Part shown: positions 26,496-36,543 of the stretch, in pieces
Numbering within the stretch: position 1 is the stretch's first letter
How the letters are laid out: each line of letters opens with the position of its first letter
Assembly: GCA_009731375.1 (NCBI GenBank)
Contig: BJOX01000331.1
Span: forward strand, 567,407 to 606,352
Length of the DNA: 38,946 nt
Reading direction: 5' to 3'
Origin: Paulinella micropora
Lineage: Eukaryota > Cercozoa > Imbricatea > Euglyphida
Program-made: the position numbers and the translations under genes
Notes under the pieces: model-generated
Seen by the model: the letters and a program-made list of their open reading frames with translations, nothing else
Database searches by the model: none
What the model was told of the DNA's origin: nothing

Positions 26496-27584
26496 CCCAA
26501 TGGCCTCAAGGCGTTAAACTGTGACGCCAACTCATAACCCTTTGGTGGTAGATGCTGGGGAGGAGGGTCGTTGCGCGCGTAAAAGATCTTAAACTCCGCA
26601 TATGCTGGTTGATAGCCCAGGACCCAGCAGACACCAGATTGTTATGGGTGGGGTTTCGAGGCAGCTCTNNNNNNNNNNNNNNNNNNNNNNNNNNNNNNNN
26701 NNNNNNNNNNNNNNNNNNNNNNNNNNNNNNNNNNNNNNNNNNNNNNNNNNNNNNNNNNNNNNNNNNNNNNNNNNNNNNNNNNNNNNNNNNNNNNNNNNNN
26801 NNNNNNNNNNNNNNNNNNNNNNNNNNNNNNNNNNNNNNNNNNNNNNNNNNNNNNNNNNNNNNNNNNNNNNNNNNNNNNNNNNNNNNNNNNNNNNNNNNNN
26901 NNNNNNNNNNNNNNNNNNNNNNNNNNNNNNNNNNNNNNNNNNNNNNNNNNNNNNNNNNNNNNNNNNNNNNNNNNNNNNNNNNNNNNNNNNNNNNNNNNNN
27001 NNNNNNNNNNNNNNNNNNNNNNNNNNNNNNNNNNNNNNNNNNNNNNNNNNNNNNNNNNNNNNNNNNNNNNNNNNNNNNNNNNNNNNNNNNNNNNNNNNNN
27101 NNNNNNNNNNNNNNNNNNNNNNNNNNNNNNNNNNNNNNNNNNNNNNNNNNNNNNNNNNNNNNNNNNNNNNNNNNNNNNNNNNNNNNNNNNNNNNNNNNNN
27201 NNNNNNNNNNNNNNNNNNNNNNNNNNNNNNNNNNNNNNNNNNNNNNNNNNNNNNNNNNNNNNNNNNNNNNNNNNNNNNNNNNNNNNNNNNNNNNNNNNNN
27301 NNNNNNNNNNNNNNNNNNNNNNNNNNNNNNNNNNNNNNNNNNNNNNNNNNNNNNNNNNNNNNNNNNNNNNNNNNNNNNNNNNNNNNNNNNNNNNNNNNNN
27401 NNNNNNNNNNNNNNNNNNNNNNNNNNNNNNNNNNNNNNNNNNNNNNNNNNNNNNNNNNNNNNNNNNNNNNNNNNNNNNNNNNNNNNNNNNNNNNNNNNNT
27501 ATCGTCAATTCTTCGTACTCCCCTCACGGGTGAGACGATGGAGGCGCATGTGCAGAAATGCATCAGCCATTGACAGAGAAGCAC

Positions 27585-27640
<56 letters not shown>

Positions 27641-27723
27641 TATATATCATTATTATTATTGTTGTTGTTATTATTATCATTACTATTATTATCATCATTA
27701 TCATTATTATCATTATTATCATA

Positions 27724-27816
<93 letters not shown>

Positions 27817-28075
27817 GTGGCACCGCGATAGCCCAGTGGTTAAGGTCTACCATCTGGGACCTGTCGCCAGTTCGATTCCCGTCGGTGCCAGTATTTTCAA
27901 AGGATATTTTCTTTGAAAGTATTGGTCTGTCTGGAAGGCTTGGAGCTGCCTTGCGGGGGTGTCAGTAGAGCCTATCGTCAAATCTTCGTACTCCCCTCGC
28001 GGGTGGGACGATGGAGGCACATGTGCAGAAATGCATTCGCCATTGACTGAGAAGCACTATTATTATTATTATTGT

Positions 28076-28119
<44 letters not shown>

Positions 28120-28138
28120 TTATTATTATTATTATTAC

Positions 28139-28170
<32 letters not shown>

Positions 28171-28197
28171 TTTATTAGGATTATTTTTAATTATTAC

Positions 28198-28246
<49 letters not shown>

Positions 28247-28301
28247 GTTGTTGTTGTTGTTGTTGTGATCACTATTACTATTACTATTATTATTATTATT
28301 A

Positions 28302-28336
<35 letters not shown>

Positions 28337-28385
28337 GTTGTTGTTGTTGTTGTGATTACTATTACTATTACTCTTATTATTATTA

Positions 28386-28440
<55 letters not shown>

Positions 28441-31400
28441 TATTATTATTACTATTATTATCATTATTATGATTCTTATTATTATTATTATGATTATTAT
28501 TATTATTATCATTATTATTATTGCAACGACTATAAGTATTTGCCTGAGTGTTGCCAAGGTGCTGGCGCAGGCCGCGTACCTGTTGTTATGTTGATGGCCG
28601 CGTAGCTGCCCAGGTAGGCTTGCGTCGCGACGCCGTGGCGACTGGCCGCGCAGAAGGCAGGTCGGCTACGGAGCCTAATATAATGATATAATATAATATA
28701 ATAATATAATATAATATAATATAATATAATATAATATAATATAATATAATATAATATAATGTAATATAATATAATGTAATATAATATTATATAATATAAC
28801 ATATATAATATAACATAACATAACATAATATAATATAATATTAGTATAATATAATATAATATAATATAGTATAATATAATATTAATATAATATAATATAA
28901 TATAATATAATGTAATGTAATGTAATGTAATCTAATCTAATGTGTAATATAATATAATATAATATAGTATAAAATAATATAATATAAAATAATATAATAT
29001 AATATAATATAATATAATATAATATAATATAATATAATATAATATAATATAATATACTATAATATAATATAATATACTATAGTATAGTATAGTATAGTAT
29101 GGTATAGTATAGTATGGTATAGTATAGTATAGTATGGTATAGTATAGTATAGTATAGTATAGTATAGTATAGTATAGTATATTATAGTATAGTATAGTAT
29201 AGTAGTATAGTATAGTATAGTATAGTATAGTAATAGTAGTATAGTATAGTATAGTGTAGTATAGTATAGTATAGTATAGTATAGTATAGTATAGTATAGT
29301 ATAGTATAGTATAGTATAGTAATAGTAGTATAGTATAGTATAGTATAGTATAGTATAGTATAGTATAGTATAGTATATAGTACAGTATAGTATAGTATAG
29401 TATAGTATAGTATAGTATAGTAATAGTAGTATATAGTATAGTATAGTATAGTATAGTATAGTATAGTATAGTATAGTATAGTAATAGTAATAGTAGTATA
29501 GTATAGTATAGTATAGTATAGTATAGTATAGTATAGTACAGTATAGTATAATATAGTATAGTGTAGTATAGTATAGTATAGTATAGTATAATTTAGCATA
29601 GTATAGTATAGTATAGTATAGTAATAGTAGTATAGTATAGTATAGTATAGTATAGTATAGTATAGTATAGTGTAGTATAGTATAGTATAGTATAGTATAG
29701 TATAGTATAGTATAGTATAGTATAGTATAATATAGTATGGTATAGTATAGTATAGTATAGTATAGTAATATAAAAAAATATAATATAATATAATAATAAT
29801 AATATAATATAATATGATATAATATAATATAATATAATATAATATAATATAATATAATAATATAATATAATATAATATGATATATGATAATATATCATAT
29901 GATATGATATGATATGATATGATATAGTAGTATAGTATAGTATAGTATAGTATAGTATAGTATAGTATAGTATAGTATGGTATAGTATAGTATAGTATAG
30001 TATAGTTTAGTTAAGTATAGTATAGTATAGTATAGTATAGTATAGTATTAGTAGTATAGTATAGTATAGTATAGTATAGTATAGTATAGTATAGTATAGT
30101 ATAGTAATAGTAGTATAGTATAGTATAGTATAGTATAGTAATATGAAAAAATATAATATAATATAATATAATATAATATAATATAATTTAATATATGATA
30201 TGATATGATATAATATAATATAATATAATATAATGTAAGTTAATGAAATATAATGAATGTAATGTCATGCAATGTAATATAATGTAATGTAATGTAGTGT
30301 AACATAACATAACATAACATAACATAACATAATATATTATAAAATAATACAATACAATACAATATAATATAATATAATATAATATAATATATAATATAAT
30401 ATAATATAATATAACACAATATAACATAATATAATATAATATAATATAATATAATATAATATAACATAACATAACATAACATAACATACATAATATAATA
30501 TAATATAATATAATATAATATGATAATATAATATAATATAATATAATATAATATAATATAATATAATGCAATGTAATGTAATATACTATACTATACTATA
30601 CTATACAAAACTATACTATAATATAAAATAAAATAAAATAATATATAATATATAATATAATATAATATAATATAATATAATATAATATAATATAATATAA
30701 TATAATATAATATATAATATATAATATAATATAATATAATATAATATAATATAATATAATATAATACAATGTAATGTAATGTAATGTAAAAGTAAAAGTA
30801 AAAGTAAAAGTAAAAGTAAATGTTAATGTCAATGTTAATGTCAATGTTAATGTTAATGTTAATGTGAATGTTAATGTGAATGTTAATCTTAATCTTAATC
30901 TTAATGTAATATAATATAATATGATATAATATAATATAATATAATATAATATAATAATATAATATAATATAATATAACACAAAGTAATTTTTTCGTAATA
31001 TAATATAATATAATGTAGTAGAATATGATATGATATAATATTAAAAAAACGCAATATAGTATAAGGTAATAAAGCATAATATAATATTAAAAAATATAAT
31101 ATAATATAATATAACACAATATAACATAATATAATATAACAATATAACATAATATAATATAATATAATATAATATAATATAATATAATATAATATAATAT
31201 AATATAATATAACATAACAAACAACATAACATACATAATATAATATAATATAATATAATATAATATAATATAATATAATAAAAATATAATATAATATAAT
31301 ATAATATAATATAATATAATATGATAATATAATATAATATAATGTAATGCAATGTAATGTAATGTAATATACTATACTATACTATACTATTATAATATAA

Positions 31401-34400
31401 TATAAAATAATATAATATAATATAATATATAATATATAATATAATATTATATAATATATAATATATAATATAATATATAATATAATATAATATAATATAA
31501 TATAATATAATACAATGTAATACAATGTAATGTAATGTAAAAGTAAAAATAAAAGTAAAAGTTAATGTTAATGTTAATTTTAAAGTTAATGTTAATGTGA
31601 ATGTGAATGTGAATGTTAATCTTAATCTTAATGTAATATAATATAATATAATATAATATAATATATATAATATAATATAATATAATATAATATAATATAT
31701 AATATAATATAATATAAGTAATATAAGTAATATAATATAATATAATATAATATAATATAATATAATATAATATAATAATATATAATAATATGATATAATA
31801 TAATATATTATAATATAACACAAAGTAATTTTTTTCGTAATATAATATAATATAATGTAGTAGAATATGATATGATATAATATAAAAAAAACGCAATATA
31901 GTATAAGGTAATAAAGCATAATATAATATAATATAATATAATGTAATGTAATGTAATATAATATAATATAATATAATATAATATAATATAATATAATAAT
32001 ATATAATAATATAACGTAATATAATATGATATAATATAATATAATATAATATAATGTAATGTAATATAATATAATATAATATGATATAATATAATATAAT
32101 ATTATATAATAATATAATATAATATAATATGATATATGATAATATATCATATGATATGATATGATATGATATGATATAGTAGTATAGTATAGTATAGTAT
32201 AGTATAGTATAGTATAGTATAGTATAGTATAGTATAGTATAGTATGGTATAGTATAGTATAGTATAGTATAGTTTAGTTAAGTATAGTATAGTATAGTAT
32301 AGTATAGTATTAGTAGTATAGTATAGTATAGTATAGTATAGTATAGTATAGTATAGTATAGTATAGTATAGTAATAGTAGTATAGTATAGTATAGTATAG
32401 TATAGTATAGTATAGTATAGTATAGTAATATGAAAAAATATAATATAATATAATATAATATAATATAATATAATATAATTTAATATATGATATGATATGA
32501 TATAATATAATATAATATAATATAATGTAAGTTAATGAAATATAATGAATGTAATGTCATGCAATGTAATATAATGTAATGTAATGTAGTGTAACATAAC
32601 ATAACATAACATAACATAACAGAACATAATATATTATAAAATAATACAATACAATACAATATAATATAATATAATATAATATAATATAATATAATATAAT
32701 ATACTATAATATAATATATAATATAATATATAATATAACACAATATAACATAATATAATATAATATAATATAATATAATATAATATAATATAACATAACA
32801 TAACATAACATAATATACATAATATAATATAATATAATATAATATGATAATATATAATATAATATAATGCAATGTAATGTAATATACTATACTATACTAT
32901 ACTATACAAAACTATACTATAATATAAAATAAAATAAAATAATATATAATATATAATATAATATAATATAATATAATATAATATAATATAATATAATATA
33001 ATATAATATAATATATAATATATAATATAATATAATATAATATAATATAATATAATATAATATAATGTAATGTAATGTAAAAGTAAAAGTAAAAGTAAAG
33101 TAAAAGTAAATGTTAATGTCAATGTTAATGTCAATGTTAATGTGAATGTTAATGTGAATGTTAATGTGAATGTTAATCTTAATCTTAATCTTAATGTAAT
33201 ATAATATAATATAATATAATATAATATAATATAATATAATATAATATAATATAATAATATAATATAATATAATATAACACAAAGTAATTTTTTTCGTAAT
33301 ATAATATAATATAATGTAGTAGAATATGATATGATATAATATAAAAAAAACGCAATATAGTATAAGGTAATAAAGCATAATATAATATTAAAAAATATAA
33401 TATAATATAATATAACACAATATAACATAATATAATATAACAATATAACATAATATAATATAATATAATATAATATAATATAATATAATATAATATAATA
33501 TAATATAATATAATATAATATAATATAATATAATATAATATAATATAATATAATATAATATAATATAATATAATATAATATAATATAATATAATATAATA
33601 TAATATAATATAATATAATATAATATAATATAATATAATATAATATAATATAATATAATATAATATAATATAATATAATATAATATAATATAATATAATA
33701 TAATATAATATAATATAATATAATATAATATAATATAATATAATATAATATAATATAATATAATATAATATAATATAATATAATATAATATAATATAATA
33801 TAATATAATATAATATAATATAATATAATATAATATAATATAATATAATATAATATAATATAATATAATATAATATAATATAATATAATATAATATAATA
33901 TAATATAATATAATATAATATAATATAATATAATATAATATAATATAATATAATATAATATAATATAATATAATATAATATAATATAATATAATATAATA
34001 TAATATAATATAATATAATATAATATAATATAATATAATATAATATAATATAATATAATATAATATAATATAATATAATATAATATAATATAATATAATA
34101 TAATATAATATAATATAATATAATATAATATAATATAATATAATATAATATAATATAATATAATATAATATAATATAATATAATATAATATAATATAATA
34201 TAATATAATATAATATAATATAATATAATATAATATAATATAATATAATATAATATAATATAATATAATATAATATAATATAATATAATATAATATAATA
34301 TAATATAATATAATATAATATAATATAATATAATATAATATGATATGATAATATAATATAATATAATATAATATAATGTAATGCAATGTAATGTAATGTA

Positions 34401-36543
34401 ATATACTATACTATACTATACTATACTATACTAAACTATAATATAATATAATACAAAATAATATAATATAATATAATATATAATATATAATATATAATAT
34501 AATATTATATAATATATAATATATAATATAATATATAATATAATATAATATAATATAATATAATATAATATAATATAATATAATATAATATAATATTTTA
34601 TAATATAATATAATACAATGTAATACAATGTAATGTAATGTAAAAGTAAAAGTAAAAGTAAAAGTTAATGTTAATGTTAATTTTAATGTTAATGTTAATG
34701 TGAATGTCAATCTTAATCTTAATGTAATATAATATAATATAATATAATATAATATAATATAATATAATATAATATAATATATAATATAATATAATATAAG
34801 TAATATAAGTAATATAATATAATATAATATAATATAATATAATATAATATAATAATATATAATAATATGATATAATATAATATATTATAATATAACACAA
34901 AGTAATTTTTTTCGTAATATAATATAATATAATGTAGTAGAATATGATATGATATAATATAAAAAAAACGCAATATAGTATAAGGTAATAAAGCATAATA
35001 TAATATTAAAAATATAATATAATATAATATAACACAATATAACATAATATAATATAATATAATATAATATAATATAATATAATATAATATATTATATTAT
35101 ATTATATTATATTATATTATATTATATTATATATTATATTATATTATATTATATTATACTATATTACGTTATTTATATTATATTATATTATATTATATTA
35201 AAATATAATATAATATAATATAATATAATATAATGTAATATAATATAATATAATATAATGTAATGTAATATAATATAATATAATATAATATAATATAATA
35301 TAATAATATATAATAATATAACGTAATATAATATGATATAATATAATATAATATAATCTAATATAATATAATGTAATGTAATGTAATGTAATATAATATA
35401 ATATAATATAATGTAATATAACGTAATATAATGTAATGTAATGTAATATAATATAATATAATATAATATAACATAACATAACATAATGTAATGTAATGTA
35501 ATGTAATGTAATATAATATAATATAATATAATATAATATAATATAATATAATATAATATAATATAATATGATATAATATGATATAATGTAATATAATATA
35601 ATATAATTTCATATAATTTCATATAATTTCATGTAATATAATATATTTTTATTATATAAATAATTTAGTATGACATAATATAATATAATATAATTAATAT
35701 AATATAATATAATATAATATAATATAATATAACATAACATAACATAATATAATATAATATAATATAATATAATATAATATAATATAATATAATATAATGT
35801 TTAACATAATATAATATAATATAATATAATATAATATAATATAATATAATATAATATAATATAATATAATATATTATAATATAATGTAATATAATATAAT
35901 ATAATATGATATAATATGATATAATAATATAATATGATATAAAAAATATAATACAATATAATATAATATAATATAATATAATATAATATAATATAATATA
36001 ATATAATATAATATAATATAATATACTATAATATAATACCTGGTCACGGCCACCGCGCCTCCGCCATTACTTAGCACTCCTTGATGGATGGCCGCTCGAC
36101 AGATGGCGGAGGTGAATGTGTAGTACCTATCCAAGAAGCGCGAATCCAGTATGCGACGCAACTATTCGCAGAAATGTCGGCAAAAGATGCACCCTTTTGC
36201 ATATATGTATTTGTGCTCAATGAATCTTTCCCCGTTCCTGCAAGAGTTGGTAATGTGAACCTTTCTATATGGTAGGCAAAAGACGGCAGATCTAGAATCG
36301 GCAAGACTAAAGAATAGCAAAATCAACAAGAATAGCAAATACAAAAAGAACAGCAGCAGCAACAACAAGTACAACAACAACATCATCATGAACAACAAAC
36401 ACAAGAACATGCGAGTGCATACCCGTCGGCGTAGCAGCCGTACACACTGCCAGCGGCGGAGGCGCAGCCGGCAGGACAGAGGTAAGTAACGGTAGTGCTC
36501 GAGGCCTGTGCGCCCGCGTAGCTGGAACAAGAGATCTCAGCCG
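18549..36543 (-). CDS. LCCL/EGF modular type I membrane protein, 19 exons, 5'-incomplete
   Basis: Likely a cell-surface or secretory-route adhesion/receptor-type protein. Exons (5'->3', minus strand): 36543-36423, 36126-36040, 28674-28580, 25839-25519, 24518-24267, 24120-23815, 23742-23449, 23313-23023, 22865-22560, 22487-22206, 22070-21780, 21622-21317, 21240-20929, 20794-20498, 20340-20029, 19968-19849, 19807-19670, 19500-19362, 19206-18549. All introns are GT-AG and all phases match; total 4,928 coding nt, about 1,641 residues. Domain order: LCCL1, EGFx4, then three times (LCCL, EGFx4), LCCL5, one degenerate EGF, Ser/Thr-rich stalk, TM helix, cytoplasmic SAM-like tail. LCCL is recognised by CPAGC, VYGCY and ICRAAIHQG; EGF by D-[IVM]-[DN]-E-C and NT-x-GS-[FY]-x-C. 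LCCL domains are known in extracellular matrix and lipid- or ligand-binding proteins, including apicomplexan CCp proteins. The function here is inferred. No start codon or signal peptide exon was found upstream. Alternative: each LCCL unit is a separate small gene (see findings). Confidence 0.8.
19362..19500 (-). CDS. Exon 18: transmembrane segment
   Basis: 139 bp, phase 1 in, phase 2 out. Acceptor GTGTCAG|TTGG, donor CGCAG|GTATGC. It encodes a Ser/Ala-rich lead, then KVPAG and a hydrophobic helix of about 20 residues (ITAVIVIASLCMALALL), followed by RACYNR. Together with the basic start of exon 19 this is a typical type I stop-transfer site. Confidence 0.8.
19670..19807 (-). CDS. Exon 17: juxtamembrane Ser/Thr/Pro stalk
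   Basis: 138 bp, phase 1-1, after a 41-bp intron with CTAAAT and TTTTCAG. It encodes DCTFFPPALNQ and then SQSASATPSSSAVVPSPSGS, a low-complexity stalk likely to be O-glycosylated. The preceding intron is unusually short, so the boundary is less certain than the others. Confidence 0.62.
19849..19968 (-). CDS. Exon 16: final, degenerate EGF domain
   Basis: 120 bp, phase 1-1. Acceptor GTAGCAG|GTG, donor CACGAG|GTAACT. It encodes VINNCLDIDECSSKIDDC, then NYSTCVNTYGSFKCESR. It keeps the calcium-binding signature but lacks the usual C-x-C pair after SFKC. Confidence 0.75.
20029..20340 (-). CDS. Exon 15: LCCL5
   Basis: 312 bp, phase 1-1. Last LCCL domain, with CPAGCASLSYYQVYGCY, SSICRAAIHQG and NFCGASRNGITTLTQ; two extra codons (LT) compared with the other copies. 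Donor ATGAAG|GTAACC. Confidence 0.83.
20498..20794 (-). CDS. Exon 14: two EGF domains
   Basis: 297 bp, phase 1-1. Loop GASTSNSISNTSSSTC, NTVGSYECVCSSGYEG, then a second EGF ending in CECLPGFYSNSSR. Donor CGAG|GTTTAT. Confidence 0.84.
20929..21240 (-). CDS. Exon 13: two EGF domains
   Basis: 312 bp, phase 1-1. Carries the longest Ser/Asn loop of the set (GASNLNSSSNSNSSMSSSTC), built from CTCGAG/TTCGAG-like hexamers. Second EGF CECLPGFYSNSSR. Confidence 0.84.
21317..21622 (-). CDS. Exon 12: LCCL4
   Basis: 306 bp, phase 1-1. LCCL with CPAGCASFSYYEVYGCY, ICRAAIHQGLLTNAGG and NFCGASRNGITT. More diverged from exons 6 and 9 (EVYG, RHRNF, SEEAVSLNKNE). Donor ATGAAG|GTAGCAG. Confidence 0.83.
21780..22070 (-). 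CDS. Exon 11: two EGF domains
   Basis: 291 bp, phase 1-1. Acceptor TGTATCTAG|GC, donor CGAG|GTTTAT. Loop GASNSNSNTSSSTC. Copy of exon 8 in the neighbouring 1,243-bp unit. Confidence 0.84.
22206..22487 (-). CDS. Exon 10: two EGF domains
   Basis: 282 bp, phase 1-1. Shortest Ser loop of the tandem EGF exons (GGSKSNSSTC). Otherwise matches exon 7, including the rare CECLSGF variant. Confidence 0.84.
22560..22865 (-). CDS. Exon 9: LCCL3
   Basis: 306 bp, phase 1-1; whole LCCL domain with CPAGC, VYGCY, SSICRAAIHQG and FCGASRNG. Donor ATGAAG|GTAGCC. Differs from exon 6 by about one residue (AGALLKH versus AGVLLKH in an antisense reading, one base). Confidence 0.84.
23023..23313 (-). CDS. Exon 8: two EGF domains
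   Basis: 291 bp, phase 1-1. Same acceptor as exon 7, donor CGAG|GTTTAT. Loop GASNSNSNTSSSTC; second EGF CECLPGFYSNSSR. Apparently identical in protein to exon 11. Confidence 0.84.
23449..23742 (-). CDS. Exon 7: two EGF domains
   Basis: 294 bp, phase 1-1. Acceptor TGTATCTAG|GCAACG, donor CGAG|GTTTGT. It encodes GNESKVCKDIDECKTATHNC, a Ser-rich loop GGSKSNSSTSSSTC, and a second EGF ending in CECLSGFYSNSSR. It is 12 bp longer than exon 10, all in the Ser loop. Confidence 0.84.
23815..24120 (-). CDS. Exon 6: LCCL2
   Basis: 306 bp, phase 1-1, a whole LCCL domain in one exon: VASCW, YECPAGCASFSYYQVYGCY, SSICRAAIHQG, NFCGASRNGITT, then a YYYYSKEAVSLTKNE tail. Acceptor GTTGGCAG|TGG, donor ATGAAG|GTAGCC. 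It belongs to the 1,255-bp tandem unit and is almost identical to exon 9. Confidence 0.83.
24267..24518 (-). CDS. Exon 5: two EGF domains
   Basis: 252 bp, phase 1-1. Acceptor TGCATAG|GCTG, donor AGCCAAG|GTCTGT. It encodes GCVDINECQIAPRC, NTVGSFECACSSGYEG, then EDVDEC...RNTAGGFACEC and FYSNSSQ. The Ser/Asn-rich loop of the later copies is absent from its first EGF. Confidence 0.83.
24519..25518 (-). other. Intron 4 with (TCC/TTC)n pyrimidine tract
   Basis: 1,000-bp intron. A polypyrimidine microsatellite (TCC, TTC, with TCATCATCATC) spans about 24,988-25,215; the rest is AT-rich without coding content. Confidence 0.75.
25519..25839 (-). CDS. Exon 4: two EGF domains
   Basis: 321 bp, phase 1-1. 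Acceptor CCGGCAG|GCGC, donor TTCAG|GTCGCA. It encodes GAYNDIGFYGCAGESWC, then EDVDEC...TCINTPGSFRCAC...AC and QDMDEC...YCVNVVGSYRCECFPGF. The second EGF lacks its sixth Cys within the exon; the first Cys of exon 5 supplies it. More diverged from the tandem units than those are from one another. Confidence 0.82.
26307..26490. repeat. (TTC)n, (TTA)n, (ACT)n, (TTA)n array
   Basis: Mixed trinucleotide microsatellite leading directly into a family A fragment. Confidence 0.95.
26491..26668 (-). mobile_element. Family A repeat, truncated by gap
   Basis: Starts TTCAGCCCAATGGCCTCAAG and matches 7,536-7,710 nearly base for base before entering the gap. Confidence 0.82.
26669..27499. other. Assembly gap (831 N)
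   Basis: Unresolved bases, flanked by family A on the left and the family C 3' end on the right. Confidence 0.99.
27500..27585 (+). mobile_element. Family C SINE, 3' part
   Basis: ATCGTCAATTCTTCGTACTC...GACAGAGAAGCAC, then (TTA)n; the head is lost in the gap. Confidence 0.8.
27586..27817. repeat. (TTA)n microsatellite with TCA variants
   Basis: TTA array between two family C elements. Confidence 0.95.
27818..28057 (+). mobile_element. Family C tRNA-like SINE, complete
   Basis: About 240 bp. The 73-bp head (27,818-27,890) has perfectly complementary 8-bp ends (TGGCACCG / CGGTGCCA), A-box-like ATAGCCCAGTGGTTAAGG and B-box GTTCGATTCCC, as in a tRNA-derived RNA polymerase III promoter. A unique body (TTGGTCTGTCTGGAAGGC..., CTCCCCTCGCGGGTGGGACG) follows, ending GAGAAGCAC + (TTA)n. 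Confidence 0.85.
28058..28530. repeat. (TTA)n, (CTA)n, (TTG)n mosaic
   Basis: Trinucleotide array. A roughly 110-bp segment made of TTA, TTG and GTGAT-C/T-ACTATTAC is repeated twice (about 28,200-28,270 and 28,320-28,375). Confidence 0.94.
28580..28674 (-). CDS. Exon 3: LCCL1, last third
   Basis: 95 bp, phase 2 in, phase 1 out. Acceptor TATATTAG|GCTCC, donor ACAACAG|GTACGC. It encodes RLRSRPAFCAASRHGVAT and on to AINITTG. With this acceptor the spacing from VAVT to FCAASRHG equals that from VRVT to FCGASRNG in the other LCCL copies (15 residues), which favours it over a second AG nine bases further in. Confidence 0.78.
28675..36039 (-). repeat. Intron 2, a 7.4-kb TAATA-type pentanucleotide satellite
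   Basis: Almost every base belongs to pentamers of the TAATA family and its one-base variants: TATAG-rich from about 29,053 to 29,770, TAACA, TAATG and others. Longer non-pentamer markers recur within it: a segment with TTTTTTCGTAATAT and AAACGCAATATAGTATAAGG near 30,977-31,078, 31,808-31,920, 33,276-33,379 and 34,895-34,998; AAAGTAAAAGTAAA blocks near 30,787, 31,548, 33,078 and 34,641. No coding potential; the long Tyr/Ile/Leu open frames are translations of the repeat. It separates exons 2 and 3 of the LCCL gene, with a usable GT donor at 36,039 and an AG acceptor at 28,675-28,676. Confidence 0.88.
33450..34340. repeat. Perfect (TAATA)n run, about 178 units
   Basis: An uninterrupted pentamer array of about 890 bp, flanked by imperfect pentamer satellite. 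Its homogeneity contrasts with the mutated neighbouring blocks. This suggests recent expansion, or an assembly-limited length. Confidence 0.93.
36040..36126 (-). CDS. Exon 2: LCCL1, middle third
   Basis: 87 bp, phase 2 in and out. Acceptor TTGGATAG|GTAC, donor ACCAG|GTATTA. It encodes YYTFTSAICRAAIHQG and then VLSNGGGAVAVT, the most conserved part of the LCCL fold (SxICRAAIHxG). The donor opens directly into the pentanucleotide satellite. Confidence 0.82.
36423..36543 (-). CDS. Exon 1 of window: LCCL1, first third
   Basis: 121 bp, phase 1 in, phase 2 out. Acceptor ...CATGTAG, donor GACGG|GTATGC. It encodes AAEISC, an Ala/Ser/Thr stretch, then YLCPAGCAS and VYGCYADG, the start of an LCCL domain. 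The early Cys (AEISC) sits where later LCCL exons carry ASC. This suggests that an EGF exon precedes it, outside what I can identify. Confidence 0.75.

Larger units (their letters stand above)
25840..28579 (-). other. Intron 3 with SINE copies, TTA arrays and gap
   Basis: 2,740 bp as assembled. Holds T-rich unique sequence (25,860-26,280), mixed trinucleotide arrays (26,307-26,490), a family A fragment, an 831-N gap, two family C copies and a long TTA/ACT/TTG block. No exon was found inside it. Confidence 0.7.

Noticed and set aside
26552-27817. Several 290-420 codon frames across 26.5-27.8 kb
   Set aside because: Most of their length is the N gap; the remainder is SINE-like repeat and TTA array.
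27818-27890. A functional tRNA gene
   Set aside because: The ends pair and boxes are present, but the T-stem and anticodon stem do not form convincingly, and a conserved non-tRNA body with a TTA tail follows in several copies: a SINE.
33388-34386. 332-codon open frame of Tyr/Ile/Leu repeats
   Set aside because: Pure translation of the TAATA pentamer, inside an intron.
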